From positions 1 through 56,057 of the forward strand of contig NZ_MOWM01000033.1 of the NCBI RefSeq assembly GCF_016082275.1: a stretch of DNA of 56,057 nt, given 5' to 3'. This document shows, in pieces, positions 44,893 to 55,607 of the stretch (the first letter of the stretch is position 1; each line of letters opens with the position of its first letter). The DNA is from Variovorax sp. E3. GTDB lineage: Bacteria > Pseudomonadota > Gammaproteobacteria > Burkholderiales > Burkholderiaceae_C. The notes beneath the pieces were generated by a model that saw only the letters and a program-made list of their open reading frames with translations, did no database searches and was not told where the DNA came from. Position numbers and translations under genes: made by a program.

Positions 44893-45923
44893 ATGACCGC
44901 CATGACATCGACAGAGCTTCGCACTTCGCCGGCCGTGCAGGCCCCCGCGCGCCAACGCCAGCTTCTGGGCGAGCGCCCGGAATTCTTCACCGCATTGATG
45001 ATCGCCATGGTTGCGATCACGGTGTCCTTCCTCAACCCCGACTTCCTCCAGGTCGGGATGCTGTTCGACATTCTTCGCTCCTGCACGGTCGTGGGCATCT
45101 TTGCCCTCGGCGTGCTCGTCGTGCTCGCGGCGGGCGGCATCGATGTGTCCTTCACGGCGATCGCGGCACTCACGATGTACGCGATCACGAAGGCGGTGAC
45201 GCTGTGGTGGCCGCAGGCGCCGATGCCCCTGATCCTGCTGGCGGGTGCTTCGGCGGCGTGCTCCTGGGCATCCTCAACGGCTGCCTGGTCGACTGGCTCA
45301 AGGCGCCGTCGCTCATCGTCACGATCGGCACCCAATACCTGTTCCGCGGTTTTCTCCTGACGTTCGTCGGCACCGTGTTCCTGATGGAGATTCCGGACCC
45401 GATGGACAGCTTCGGCCGCGCCGCATTGCTGCGCCACGTCACCGATCAGGGCGCGATCTCGGTGCTGCCGGCGTCGGTGCTCGTGCTGGCCGCCGCCGCG
45501 GGCGTCACCTGGTTCATCCTCAACCGCACGCTGATCGGCCGCGCGGTGTATGCCATCGGTGGCAGCCTGGGGATCGCGGAACGCCTGGGCTATCGGTTGC
45601 GCGTGGTGCACATGTTCGTGTTCGGCTACGCGGGGCTCCTGGCGGGCGTCGCCGGCGTGATTCACGTCTCGAGCAACCGCCTGGCCAACCCCTTCGATCT
45701 GGTCGGCACCGAACTCGACGTGATCGCGGCCGTGGTACTGGGCGGAGCGCGCATCACCGGGGGGAACGGGACCGTGCTCGGCACGCTGCTGGGCGTGCTG
45801 CTGGTCACGCTGATCAACAACGTGCTCATCCTCGCGGGTGTACCCAGCACGTGGCAAAAGGTCATCGTGGGCGCGTTCATCCTGGTGGCCGGCGCACTCT
45901 TCTCGATCCGGCGCGCACGCTGA
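44893..45923 (+). CDS. sugar ABC transporter second permease, frameshifted as sequenced
   Basis: Permease of the RbsC/LsrD type, restored length about 343 residues. The first part contains GIFALGVLVVLAAGGIDVSF, the family signature. The rest, from GGVLLGILNGCLVDWLKAPS to the end, is one frame away. Adding one base at about 45247-45250 reads LLAGAFGGVLLG. It begins 8 bp after the ATPase stop, so it is within the same operon. The break is probably a sequence error because the rest is well conserved. Confidence 0.87.
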
Positions 45924-45961
45924 TTCCGCCATCGCAATTTCGCTTTCCCCTTATCGCACTC

Positions 45962-47493
45962 ATGAAGCACGCATTGCTTGGCATCGACGTCGGAACCTAC
46001 AGCAGCAAGGCCACCCTGACGACGCTGGACGGACGCATCCTCAACACCGCCACGATCCCTCACGACATCAGCCTGCCGTACCCCGGGCACGTGGAGCAGG
46101 ACGCCGACAAGGTCTGGTGGCACGATGTCTGTGCGTTGTGCAAGCTGGTGATGCAAGGCACCGGCCTGAGCACGGAAGACGTCGCGGCAGTGGCGGTCAG
46201 CGCGATCGGCCCTTGCGTGGTGCCGCTGGACGCGAAGATGCGGCCGCTTCGGCCCGCCATCCTCTACGGCGTGGATGTGCGCGCGGAGGCGGAAATCGCC
46301 GAGATCGAAACGGAGTTCGGGGCCGCCGCCATTCGCGATTTCTCGCTGATGGACCTCACCAGCCAGGCCATCGGACCGAAGATCCGCTGGATCCGCAAGC
46401 ACGAGCCCGAGGTCTGGGCGGCAACCGCGCACCTGGCCACGGCCAGCTCGTACCTGGCTTGCGCCTCACGGGCCGGCATCGCACCGACCGGCACACGGCA
46501 AGCCACTACATGCCCTTGTACAACCCCGGCACGGGGACGTGGGACGAGCGCTTCAACCGCGCCTTCGTCCCGTTGGACGCGCTGCCCCGTCCCGGCTGGT
46601 CCGACGAGATCGCCGGCGAGGTCAGCGCGGAAGCCGCGCGAGCGACCGGTCTGGCGGCCGGAACGCCCGTGGCCGTGGGGGCGGTCGATGCGCTGAGCGA
46701 AGCGATCAGCGTGGGTGTCGTCGCTCCCGGCGACCTGATGGTGATGTACGGAAGCACCACGTTCTTCGTTCTGGTGCAGGACGCGCCGACACCCGATCCG
46801 CGGGTCTGGACCGTGGCGGGTGCCTACGAAGGCCAATTCAACCTGGCCGCCGGCATGAGCACAACGGGCAGCCTGACGCGCTGGTTCAAGGACGAACTCG
46901 CGCGCGAACTCGACGAACCCGGCGGCTACGCGGCGCTCTTCGAAGGCGCCGCCAAGGTGTCGCCGGGCGCGGGCGGCCTGCTGGTGCTGCCGTATTTCAG
47001 CGGCGAGCGCACGCCCATCAACGACACGCGCGCCAGCGGCGTGATCGCCGGGCTCAGCCTGTCCCATTCCAGGGAGCAGCTTTTCAGGGCCGTGCTCGAA
47101 GGCGTGGGTTTCGGCGTGCGCCACAACCTGGAAGCCTTCGCCGATATCGGCGCGAAGGTCCGCCGCGTGGTGGCCGTCGGCGGCGGCGCGCAAGGCAATA
47201 CCTGGCTGCAGATCGTCTCCGACATCGCGCAGGTGGAGCAGGAGGTGCCGGCGGTGACGGTCGGCGCGAGCTTCGGCAATGCCTTCCTGGCGGGCTGCGC
47301 GGCGGGACTGGTGCAGCGCGGCGACATTTCCAGCTGGGTCAGGCCGGGGCGCCGCATCGTTCCCGACCCTTCGCGGCGCGCGATCTACGACAGCCTGTAC
47401 ACCCAGTACCGCAAGCTCTACGACGGCACCCGCGACGTGATGCATGCGCTGAAATCCATCGCCTCGGACAGCGCCGGGCCGAGGGCGCGCTAG
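45962..47493 (+). CDS. FGGY-family carbohydrate kinase, frameshifted as sequenced
   Basis: Kinase that would phosphorylate the imported sugar with ATP. Restored length about 510 residues. Domain 1 begins ALLGIDVGTYSSKATLTTLD (phosphate-1 motif). The second half shows LMVMYGSTTFFV, PYFSGERTPI and VVAVGGGAQGNTWLQIVSDI, the adenosine/phosphate motifs of FGGY. The frame changes at about 46458-46462; one added G gives SYLAWRLTGRH. Xylulose/ribulose- or erythritol-type substrates are possible. It ends the transport operon, and its presence shows that the cargo is a polyol or sugar. Confidence 0.87.
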
Positions 47494-47533
47494 CCGGTTG
47501 GCAGGGCCGCCGCACCACGCCCGAAGTTCTGCG

Positions 47534-48502
47534 ATGGACGATCTGACTCAAGCGCGACGCGACGCCTTGTTCGAGAGCGAGCTGGCGCGAAACGTCGAAC
47601 TGGGCGTCGAGCCGTCGGGTGGCATCGGTTGCTACGTCCACGGCGCGCCTTCCAGCCTGGAGCGATGGCACTACCACGACGAATACGAGCTTCAGCTCGT
47701 CGTCCAGACATCGGGGCGCATCTACGTCGGCAACCATGTGGGCGCGTTCAGGCCAGGGTCCATCGTCCTGGTCAGCCCCCGCGTCCCGCACAACCTCGTC
47801 TCGCTCGATCTACCGGCAACCGGCGTGAGCGAGCGCAGTGTCGTGATTCACTTCGCAAAGGACCTGATGCACAAAGCCGCGGAGCTTCTTGCGGACCTGC
47901 GTGGCGCGGTGTCGCTGCTGGACCGCGATCGCTGCGGCGTCGAGTTCCTCAATGCCGACCAGGATCTGCTCGACCGCTTTCGCCTCGTGCAGAACACATC
48001 CGGCGTCGCCCGCTTCTGTGCCCTGGCCGAACTGCTGCAGTGCCTGAGCCGGTGGCCCGAGTTCCGGTCTTTCTCTTCGACGTCGGTGCCCGACGCCCGA
48101 AGCCCGCGCAAGGTGGCCGTCGACCCGCGGGTCGAGAGGGTGCAGGAGCTTGTCTATCGCAACTATGCCGACCGGCTGTCGCTGGCACAGGCCGGCGATT
48201 GCGCCGGCATCGGCGTCCATGCCCTGTCGAGACTGTTCAGGCGGGTGACCGGAAGCACCTACACCGATTTCCTGATCAGCGTCCGCGTTGCCAGGGCCTG
48301 CGAGCTGTTGAGCAAGAGCGACGCGCAGGTGTCCAGCATCTGCTACCTGGTGGGCTTCAACAACATTTCCAATTTCAATCGGCACTTTCGCCGGCTGAAA
48401 AGCATGACCCCGAGCGAATACCGGAATCGCATGTCGGGCAGGTTTGGCGCGGCCCGGGTGCGGCAGCTCAGGCTTCAACCAATTCGGGCCGGATCTGAAT
48501 GA
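47534..48502 (+). CDS. AraC-family regulator with cupin sensor domain
   Basis: A 322-residue regulator. The N-terminal cupin shows WHYHDEYELQLVVQTSGRIY and VGAFRPGSIVLVSPRVPHNL; the C-terminal part has the two HTH units (GDCAGIGVHALSRLFRRVTG and SSICYLVGFNNISNFNRHFR followed by MTPSEYR). It lies 40 bp after the kinase on the same strand, so it is probably co-transcribed and regulates the sugar operon. Its end overlaps the convergent LacI gene by 35 bp. Two regulators of different classes for one operon suggest dual inputs. Confidence 0.9.
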   Translation: MDDLTQARRDALFESELARNVELGVEPSGGIGCYVHGAPSSLERWHYHDEYELQLVVQTSGRIYVGNHVGAFRPGSIVLVSPRVPHNLVSLDLPATGVSERSVVIHFAKDLMHKAAELLADLRGAVSLLDRDRCGVEFLNADQDLLDRFRLVQNTSGVARFCALAELLQCLSRWPEFRSFSSTSVPDARSPRKVAVDPRVERVQELVYRNYADRLSLAQAGDCAGIGVHALSRLFRRVTGSTYTDFLISVRVARACELLSKSDAQVSSICYLVGFNNISNFNRHFRRLKSMTPSEYRNRMSGRFGAARVRQLRLQPIRAGSE

Positions 48503-49478
48503 CCTCGGTGACGCCGAAGTGCCCCGAATCGATGATCTCGAACGCCTTTCCGAGCAGTCCCGGAATGTCCTGCCGCACCATGAGCAACGGAAAGCTCAGG
48601 CAAGCCGCGAACGGATCCCAGTCGTAGCTGCCGATCGTGCACTGATGAACTTCCTCCAGCGCAAGGGTCTTGAGGAATCGCACCACGCCCTCCAGCGCAA
48701 TGGTCGAGTTGACGAACAGCCCGCGCGGCAGCCCGCCCATGCGCTGGTACAGCGCGCGCACCGATGCCTCGGCCTGGTCTGCTTCGTAGCCGCAGGCGTC
48801 GACGTCCGCGCCGTCCAGGCTGCCGAAGGCCTCGGTGATGGCGTCTGAAAATCCTTCGATCCGTCGTGCGGTGTTGTGGTCGCTGGGAATGCCGCCGACG
48901 AAACAGAACCGGTTGCGTCGCCTGGCGCGCGGCGCCGTCGATCGTTCGATGAGCTTCGTCGTGAGCTCGCGGGCGCCCCAGCGGTTGTCGGAGACGACGG
49001 AGGGCGCCAGCTTGCCCGGCAGGTCGACGTTGAGGTGCGCAATGCCGTGGTGCGAGCAGATCCGGCTCACCGCATCGGGCGCGGAGGCCCCGGTCACCAG
49101 CAGGTATTCGATCTGGTAGGAGATCAGGGTGCGCGCCGTCTCGGCTTCCAGTTTCGGATCGCGCAGCGTGCTGACCACGATGGGATAGAGATGCCGCTCG
49201 CGTGCCAGCCGTTCGAAGGTCTGCGACATGGCGCTGAAGAAGCGGTTGTCGTGCGTCGGAATGAGCATGCCGATCAGGCCGGAGCGCTTGCGCCGCAGGC
49301 CGCTGGCCTGCCGGTTGAGCGTGTACTTCAGGTCCTTGGCGAGTGCCAGGACGCGTATTGCCGTGTCCTCGCCGATGCGCCGGCTCTTCCACGTGCCGTT
49401 CAGGATGGCACTGACCGTGGATGCGGACGTGTCCGCCAACTGTGCCAGGTCGTAGATGGTCGGCTCGCGTCGGCTCAT
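48468..49478 (-). CDS. LacI-family transcriptional regulator
   Basis: A 336-residue LacI/GalR regulator. The N-terminal HTH and hinge are PTIYDLAQLADTSASTVSAI and YTLNRQASGLRRKRSGLIG; the remainder is a periplasmic-binding-protein-like sensor with NVDLPGKLAPSVVSDN and FVGGIPSDHNTARRIEGF. The start at MSRREPT (49478) gives a normal HTH; the frame upstream is not typical. It converges with the AraC gene. It is the best candidate to bind the perfect palindrome before the first permease gene, 7.4 kb away at the other end of the cluster. Confidence 0.92.
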   Translation of the reverse strand: MSRREPTIYDLAQLADTSASTVSAILNGTWKSRRIGEDTAIRVLALAKDLKYTLNRQASGLRRKRSGLIGMLIPTHDNRFFSAMSQTFERLARERHLYPIVVSTLRDPKLEAETARTLISYQIEYLLVTGASAPDAVSRICSHHGIAHLNVDLPGKLAPSVVSDNRWGARELTTKLIERSTAPRARRRNRFCFVGGIPSDHNTARRIEGFSDAITEAFGSLDGADVDACGYEADQAEASVRALYQRMGGLPRGLFVNSTIALEGVVRFLKTLALEEVHQCTIGSYDWDPFAACLSFPLLMVRQDIPGLLGKAFEIIDSGHFGVTEVIQIRPELVEA

Positions 49479-49633
49479 CGGTCCGGTCCGGCAGGGCAAC
49501 CCGCACGCCCTTCGGCGGCAGGGCTGCAGGATGGGGCGGCATCGAGCTTGCATTTCATCGGCGGCAGTTTAAGCGCCCGGGTGCCTGCCGGCCTGGGCGT
49601 TCGCCGAGGGAGAAGCGAGCGGGAACGATCAGC

Positions 49634-50104
49634 TCACAACGGCGGAATGCGCAGCTTCTGCCCCGGATAGATCTTGTCGGGGTTGCTCAGCATCGGCTTG
49701 TTGGCCTCGAAGATCGCGTTGTACTTGTTGGCGTCGCCGTAGTACTTCTTCGAAATGGCCGAGAGCGTGTCGCCCCGCACCACGTCGTGGTACTGCGCGG
49801 GCGGCGCGGCCGGGGCGACGAGGTTGTTCTCCACGCTCGTCACGTTGGCCACGTTGCCCGCGGCCAGCGAGGCTTTCTCGCTGGACTCCTGCGAAGGCGC
49901 CTGGCCCGCCAGGGTGACCACGCCGCTGCTGGCGGTGTAGGTCACCACGAGCGCGGTGAGGCCCAGGTTCTGGCTCTCGATGTAGGTCTTGATGGCCGCG
50001 CCGGCCGCCTGGTTGGCGTCGGGGGTGTCGGGCGTGGCGGCCTGGGCCGACGATCCGCCGAACAGTTTTTCTCCCGCTTCCTTGATGAAACTCAGCAAAC
50101 CCAT
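49634..50104 (-). CDS. kbp: BON-LysM protein, potassium-binding protein Kbp (YgaU)
   Basis: A 156-residue cytosolic protein matching E. coli Kbp/Yga[17 protein letters not shown] at the start, a BON domain in the middle ([29 protein letters not shown]), and a C-terminal LysM ([35 protein letters not shown]). Kbp binds potassium and is made under salt stress. It has no signal peptide despite the LysM. An Ala/Pro-rich linker joins the domains. GGAGAGAACC precedes ATG 50104. Single gene, divergent from coaX. Confidence 0.93.
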   Translation of the reverse strand: MGLLSFIKEAGEKLFGGSSAQAATPDTPDANQAAGAAIKTYIESQNLGLTALVVTYTASSGVVTLAGQAPSQESSEKASLAAGNVANVTSVENNLVAPAAPPAQYHDVVRGDTLSAISKKYYGDANKYNAIFEANKPMLSNPDKIYPGQKLRIPPL

Positions 50105-50241
50105 GGTTCTCTCCTTGTGCCTGGTTGGTGGATGGGAACGGGCGATGGTGCGGCCGAACGCCGGGGCCCCGCGTAGGCCCATGCCGCGTATGCGACGCAT
50201 GCGCCAGCATGACTAATCACAAAGTCGCAATAATCGCGCGC

Positions 50242-51027
50242 ATGGCATCCCCCTTCCTCGCAATCGACATCGGCAACACCCGCCTCAAGTGGGCGCTCTA
50301 CGACTCGGCCCGTCCCGGTGCCGTGTTGCAGGCACAGGGCGCCGAATTCCTCGACCACATCGAACGGCTGGCCGACGGCCCGTGGGCCGACCTGCCCGCG
50401 CCCGGGTCCATGCTGGGCTGCGTGGTGGCCGGCGACGCCGTACGGCGTCGCGCCGAAGAGCAGATCGTCGAGCGCTTCGACTGCCCCGCGCGCTGGGTGA
50501 TGCCGAGCGCGGGCGAGGCCGGCATCGTCAACGGCTACGACCACCCGACCCGCCTGGGCGCCGACCGCTTCGTGGCCATGATCGGGGCGCGCCACCGCAT
50601 GCTGGCCGAGCAGCCGGGCGAGCCGGCGCGGCCGATGGTGGTGGTGCTGATCGGCACGGCCGTGACGGTCGAGGCGATCGACGCCGACGGCAAGTTCCTG
50701 GGCGGCCTGATCCTGCCGGGCCACGGCATCATGCTGCGCGCGCTGGAGTCGGGCACCGCCGGGCTGCACGTGCCGACCGGCGAGGTGCGCGAATTTCCCA
50801 CCAACACCAGCGACGCGCTGACCAGCGGCGGCACCTACGCCATTGCCGGCGCGGTCGAGCGCATGGTGCAGCACGTGCGCTCGCACTGCGGCGCCGAGCC
50901 GGCCTGCTACATGACCGGCGGCGCGGGCTGGAAGATGGCGCCCGTGATGAACGGGCACTTCGAGCTGGTCGAGAGCCTCATCATGGACGGGCTCCTGGTG
51001 ATCGCCCGCGAACGGGCGATCGGCTGA
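50242..51027 (+). CDS. coaX: type III pantothenate kinase
   Basis: A 261-residue pantothenate kinase of the CoaX (ASKHA-fold) type, catalysing the first step of coenzyme A synthesis. The N-terminal [16 protein letters not shown] holds the phosphate-binding and metal Asp; [20 protein letters not shown] is the substrate part; [25 protein letters not shown] has the catalytic/nucleotide region, although the usual GTA[TC]T segment is followed here by a Val for Thr. Start at 50242 gives the expected N-terminus. The biotin ligase gene birA, a frequent neighbour in related bacteria, is absent. Confidence 0.93.
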   Translation: MASPFLAIDIGNTRLKWALYDSARPGAVLQAQGAEFLDHIERLADGPWADLPAPGSMLGCVVAGDAVRRRAEEQIVERFDCPARWVMPSAGEAGIVNGYDHPTRLGADRFVAMIGARHRMLAEQPGEPARPMVVVLIGTAVTVEAIDADGKFLGGLILPGHGIMLRALESGTAGLHVPTGEVREFPTNTSDALTSGGTYAIAGAVERMVQHVRSHCGAEPACYMTGGAGWKMAPVMNGHFELVESLIMDGLLVIARERAIG

Positions 51028-52380
51028 AACACTGGCGGTGCGGCCTCAGCGCCGCATCAGCTTCGCCCATGGCCTGGAACGCGGGCAGCGTCAGCGGGTC
51101 GTTCGCGCCGTTGGCGGCCACCGGGTGCGCCGCGTAGCGCACGATGACCATCTCGGCCTTCGGGTCCACGTAGATGCTCTGGCCGTGGATGCCGCGCGCC
51201 ATGTACGCGCCGTGCGGGTTGTTCGTCACCCACCACATGTCGCGGTACGACCAGCCCTTGAGCAGCGCGTAGCCGGCCTTCTCGAACTTGGCCGGGTCGC
51301 CGCCGCGCCGGATGTCTTCGACCACCGCCTTCGGAATGGCTTGCTGCCCGTTGGCGGCGCGGCCGTCGTTGCGCATGGTCTCGCCGAAGCGGGCCAGGTC
51401 GCGCAGCACGGTGTTCAGGCCGCCGCCGCCCGACTCGGTGCCGATGCGGTCGACCATGAAGTACGCGTCCTGCTCGGCGCCGATGCGGCGCCAGATCTTC
51501 TCGCTCAGCAGGTCGGCCAGCGACTGGTTGCTGGCGCGCCGCAGGATCCACGCGAGCACCTCGCGTTCACGGTCTTGTAGGCGAAGCCGTCGCCGTGCTC
51601 GCCTTCCTTCTTCAGCGTGACGAGGAACTCGTAGAACGACTTGGGGCCCGTGTAGTTCTGGCCCTGGGTGAGCATGCCGCCGGCGCGGGCGTAGTCCCAG
51701 ATCTCGGCCTTGGGGTCGGCGTAGTTCTCGGAGTAGTGCACGCCCACGGTCATGTCCATCACCTGGCGCACGGTGGCGTCGCCGTAGGCGGTGTCTTTCA
51801 GCTCGGGGATGTACTTGGTGACGGGGGCGGCCGGGTCGAGCTTGCCTTCGTCGGCGAGGATGGCGGCGAGCGTGCCCACGAAGGACTTGGTGACCGACAT
51901 CGCGATGTGCGGGCGCTCGGGCGTGAGCGCGCCGAAGTACTTCTCGTAGACCACCTTGCCGCGGTGCATCACGAGGATGCCGTCGGTGTAGGTGCCGGCG
52001 ATCATCTGCGCGAAGTTCAGCGTCTGCTCGCCGCCCAGCGGCTTGAAGGTGACGGCCTCGATCTGCACGGGCGAGGTGGCCGCGGGCAGCGGGGTGGCCG
52101 CGCCGGCGCCGCGCCACACGTTGCTGGTGGGCACCGTCTCGCGCACGTGCGAGAAGCTCCAGCGCGTGCGCGGAAACACGCCGCCGGCCGGGTTGTCGAA
52201 GGTGATGAGCTTGTCGGGCGGGGGCGGAAAGCCCTTCATCCAGCCCAGCGCGTCGACCGAGGTGGCCGCGGGGTCGGGTAGCGCGGCGGGCGCGGGTGTC
52301 TGGGCGTGGCTGGTGTTCACTGCGAGCAGGGTGGTGGTCAGGGCGGCGGCGAGCGCCGTGCGAGCGGAGGTGCGTGGCAT
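50981..52380 (-). CDS. exported serine hydrolase (beta-lactamase/CubicO family), frameshifted as sequenced
   Basis: An exported class C-like serine hydrolase. The signal is [20 protein letters not shown]. The catalytic motif SVTKSFVG (SxxK) and VHYSENY (YxN-like) are in the first frame; the third motif and C-terminus lie in the next. The frame changes at about 51561-51566, where one base gives [19 protein letters not shown]. As sequenced the second frame ends at 50981, inside coaX; two more bases near 51064 would end it at 51046 (MGEALMRR-stop), just clear of coaX. So two errors are possible. Substrate unknown. Confidence 0.82.
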
Positions 52381-52411
52381 GGTGGTCTGTGGGTCCTGGG
52401 AGTGAAAGGGA

Positions 52412-53227
52412 TCAGCGGCCGCTGAAGCGCGCTGGCCGGCGCTCGACGAAAGAGCGCACGCCTTCGGCCGCGTCCTCGCTGTTCGACAGGCGCTTCTGCG
52501 TCTCGATGAACTCCGACACGGCCGCCAACGGGCCTTGCTCCACCGCCTTGATGACGTTGAGCCGCGTGGCCACCACCGCCAGCGGGGCCTGCGCGGCGAT
52601 GCGCTGCGCAATGGCCAGTGCCGCGTCGAGCTCCTGCCCGGCGGCCACCACCTTCTGCACGAAGTTCAGGCGATAGGCCTCGGCGCTGTCGAACTCGTCG
52701 GCCGTGAGCAGGTGCAGCATCGCGTTGCCCACGCCCGCGCGCTCGGCCATGCGCAAGGTGGCGCCGCCCGTGGCCATGATGCCGCGCTGCACTTCCATCT
52801 GCGAGAAGCGGCAGTTGTCGGCCGCCACCACGATGTCGGCGCCCAGCATCAGCTCGATGCCGACCGTGAAGCAGATGCCCTTCACGGCCACCACCATCGG
52901 CTTGGTGCGGCGGCGGTAGTCGGGCAGGCCGAAGTCGTGCGGCTCCACCAGCCCGGCGGGAATCGCCTTCTCGCCGCGCTTCATGTACTCGGTCACCGCC
53001 GGCAGGTCCAGGCCCGCCGTGAAGTGGTCGCCGAAGGCATGCAGCACGCCCACGCGCAGGTTCGGGTCGTCGTCCAGGCGGGTGTAGGCCTCGGCCAGCT
53101 GCTTGAACATCGGCGGCGTCCAGCCGTTGCGCTTGGCGGGCCGGTTGATGCCGATCAGCAGCACGTGGTCGAGCACCTGGGTGTCGATGCAGCCTTCTGC
53201 CGGTGGGGTGGTGGGGGTCGCAGTCAT
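52412..53227 (-). CDS. enoyl-CoA hydratase/isomerase family protein
   Basis: A 271-residue crotonase-fold protein. The oxyanion-hole regions are HAFGDHFTAGLDL and AVKGICFTVGIELMLGADIV. The usual catalytic glutamates of 2-enoyl-CoA hydratase are not both clear: RFSQMEVQRGIMATGGAT carries one Glu. A related family acts as isomerase or dehalogenase, so the reaction is not certain. It lies 31 bp from the serine hydrolase start and 37 bp from a 3-hydroxyacyl-CoA dehydrogenase, all on the same strand, suggesting a small beta-oxidation group. Confidence 0.9.
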   Translation of the reverse strand: MTATPTTPPAEGCIDTQVLDHVLLIGINRPAKRNGWTPPMFKQLAEAYTRLDDDPNLRVGVLHAFGDHFTAGLDLPAVTEYMKRGEKAIPAGLVEPHDFGLPDYRRRTKPMVVAVKGICFTVGIELMLGADIVVAADNCRFSQMEVQRGIMATGGATLRMAERAGVGNAMLHLLTADEFDSAEAYRLNFVQKVVAAGQELDAALAIAQRIAAQAPLAVVATRLNVIKAVEQGPLAAVSEFIETQKRLSNSEDAAEGVRSFVERRPARFSGR

Positions 53228-53264
53228 CGGTCTTGTCTCCGTGTTGTTGTTATGGCTGCGCGGT

Positions 53265-54113
53265 TCAGTAGGTGTAGACGCCGCGGCCGGTCTTGCGGCC
53301 CAGTTGGCCGGCGGCGACCATTTCCTTCAGCAGCGGGCAGGGGCGGTACTTGGAGTCGCCGAACTGCTCGAGGTAGACCTCCATCACGGCCAGGCACACG
53401 TCCAGGCCGATCATGTCGGCCAGCGCCAGCGGGCCGATGGGCTGGTTGCAGCCCAGCTTCATGCCGGCGTCGATGTCCTCGGCCGTGGCAATGCCTTCGG
53501 ACAGCACGAAGAAGGCCTCGTTGATCATCGGCACCAGGATGCGGTTGACCACGAAGCCCGGCGCGTTCTTCACCGTGATGGGCGACTTGCCGAGCTTCAC
53601 GGCCAGTTCCTTCACCGTGTCGTGCGTGGCGTCGCTCGTGAGGTAGCCGCGGATCAGCTCCACCAGCGCCATCATCGGCACCGGGTTGAAGAAGTGCATG
53701 CCGATGAAGCGGTCGGGGCGCGAGGTGGCGGCGGCCAGCTGCGTGATCGAGATCGACGAGGTGTTCGACGCGACGATCACTTCGGCGGGCAGCATCTCGT
53801 CGACCTGCTTGAGGATCTTCAGCTTGAGCGCGTGGTTCTCGGTGGCGGCCTCGATGACCAGCTGCGCGCCCTTGAGGTCTTCGTAGTTGGTCGAGCCCTT
53901 GATCAGCGCCAGCGCGGCGGTCTTCTGCTCGGCGGTGAGCTTTTCCTTCTTGATCAGGCGGTCGAGGCTGCCCGACACGGTGGCCAGGCCCTTGTCGACC
54001 GCCGCCTGGGCGATGTCGACCATCACCACGTTCACGCCGGCCACCGCGCAGGCCTGCGCGATGCCGTTGCCCATCGTTCCGGCGCCGATGATGCCGACAG
54101 TCTGGATAGCCAT
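53265..54113 (-). CDS. 3-hydroxybutyryl-CoA dehydrogenase
   Basis: A 282-residue NAD(P)-dependent dehydrogenase oxidising (S)-3-hydroxybutyryl-CoA-type substrates or making them for polyester synthesis. The nucleotide fold starts VGIIGAGTMGNGIAQACAVA; the catalytic His is in GMHFFNPVPMM with the partner Glu in ELIRGYLTS; the C-terminal domain begins NAPGFVVNRILVPMINEA. This is the short, single-function form (hbd/PaaH type). AAGGAG precedes ATG 54113. It is upstream of the crotonase gene. Confidence 0.93.
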   Translation of the reverse strand: MAIQTVGIIGAGTMGNGIAQACAVAGVNVVMVDIAQAAVDKGLATVSGSLDRLIKKEKLTAEQKTAALALIKGSTNYEDLKGAQLVIEAATENHALKLKILKQVDEMLPAEVIVASNTSSISITQLAAATSRPDRFIGMHFFNPVPMMALVELIRGYLTSDATHDTVKELAVKLGKSPITVKNAPGFVVNRILVPMINEAFFVLSEGIATAEDIDAGMKLGCNQPIGPLALADMIGLDVCLAVMEVYLEQFGDSKYRPCPLLKEMVAAGQLGRKTGRGVYTY

Positions 54114-54300
54114 GAGAAAACTCCTTGAAGAATGAAAAAGCAGGGAAAAAATCAGGGATGCGCGGGGCGGGCGCCCCGGCAAGGCCATCGATTGTGAATC
54201 AGCCCCATGGCCCCGCCGTTGCCGTGTGTGACACCCACGCCGCGTGGGTGGCTTACAGTCCTGCGGTTGCTTTTTCTCCCTCTTTTCCCGACCCCCGACC

Positions 54301-55517
54301 ATGACCACCCTCGGCACCCCCCTTTCCCCTTCCGCCACCCGCGTGATGCTGCTCGGCTCCGGTGAACTCGGCAAGGAGGTGCTGATCGCCCTGCAGCGCC
54401 TCGGCGTCGAGACCATCGCCGTCGACCGCTACGAGAACGCCCCCGGCCAGCAGGTGGCGCACCACGCGCGCACCATCACCATGAGCGACCCCGCGCAACT
54501 CCAGGCGCTGATCGAGGCCGAGAAGCCCACGCTGGTGGTGCCCGAGATCGAGGCCATCGCCACGCCCATGCTGCAGCAGCTCGAAGACGCGGGCACGGTG
54601 CGCGTCATTCCCACTGCCCGCGCCGCCCGCCTCACGATGGACCGCGAAGGCATCCGCCGCCTGGCCGCCGAGACGCTGGGCGTGCCCACCAGCCCCTACA
54701 AGTTCTGCGACTCGCTGGCAGAGCTGCAGGCGGCGATCGACGAAGCGGATGGAAAAGGAATTGGCTACCCCTGCATCGTCAAGCCCGTGATGAGCAGCTC
54801 CGGCAAGGGCCAGAGCAAGATCGACGGCCCCGCCGACGTGCAGAAGGCCTGGGACTACGCCATGGCCGGCGGCCGCGTGAGCCACGGCCGCGTGATCGTC
54901 GAGGGCTTCATCGACTTCGACTACGAGATCACGCTGCTGACCGTGCGCGCCAAGGACGCGCCGGCGCCGTCGAAACCAAATTCTGCGACCCCATCGGCCA
55001 CGTGCAGGTCAGCGGCGACTACGTCGAGAGCTGGCAGCCGCACCCCATGGCGCCGGCCGCGCTGCGGAAGGCGCAGCAGATCGCCCAGGCCGTCACGGCC
55101 GACCTGGGCGGCCAGGGCCTGTTCGGCGTGGAGCTGTTCGTGAAGGGCGACGAGGTCTGGTTCAGCGAAGTGAGCCCGCGCCCGCACGACACCGGCATGG
55201 TCACCATGGCCACGCAGTGGCAGAACGAGTTCGAGCTGCATGCGCGCGCCATCCTCGGCCTGCCGGTGGACACCTCGCTTAAGAGCCCGGGTGCCAGCGC
55301 GGTGATCTACGGCGGCGTGGACGCCACCGGCATCGCCTTCGACGGCGTGGCCGAGGCGCTGCAGGTGCCCGGCAGCGACATCCGCCTGTTCGGCAAGCCC
55401 GAGAGCTTCACCAAGCGCCGCATGGGCGTGGCGCTGGTGCACGCGGCGGACACCGACACGGCGCGCAAGCTGGCCAAGGAAGCCGCCTCGCGCGTGAAGC
55501 CGCGCAAGGCCACGTAA
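54301..55517 (+). CDS. purT: formate-dependent phosphoribosylglycinamide formyltransferase, frameshifted as sequenced
   Basis: ATP-grasp enzyme making formyl-GAR from GAR, formate and ATP in purine synthesis. Restored length about 405 residues. [37 protein letters not shown] and [19 protein letters not shown] are in the first frame; VEFSEV-like [18 protein letters not shown] and [11 protein letters not shown] follow in the next. One base missing at about 54957-54966 joins them ([20 protein letters not shown]). The break falls inside the ATP-grasp domain, so a true null would be serious unless purN is present elsewhere. Confidence 0.92.
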
Positions 55518-55607
55518 GGCCGCGTAAGGCCCGATATGGCATAGCCAGTTTCCGCAAGCCGCGCCGCAACGGCGCGGGCATGGTCGGACGGATCCACCGG
55601 AGACACC

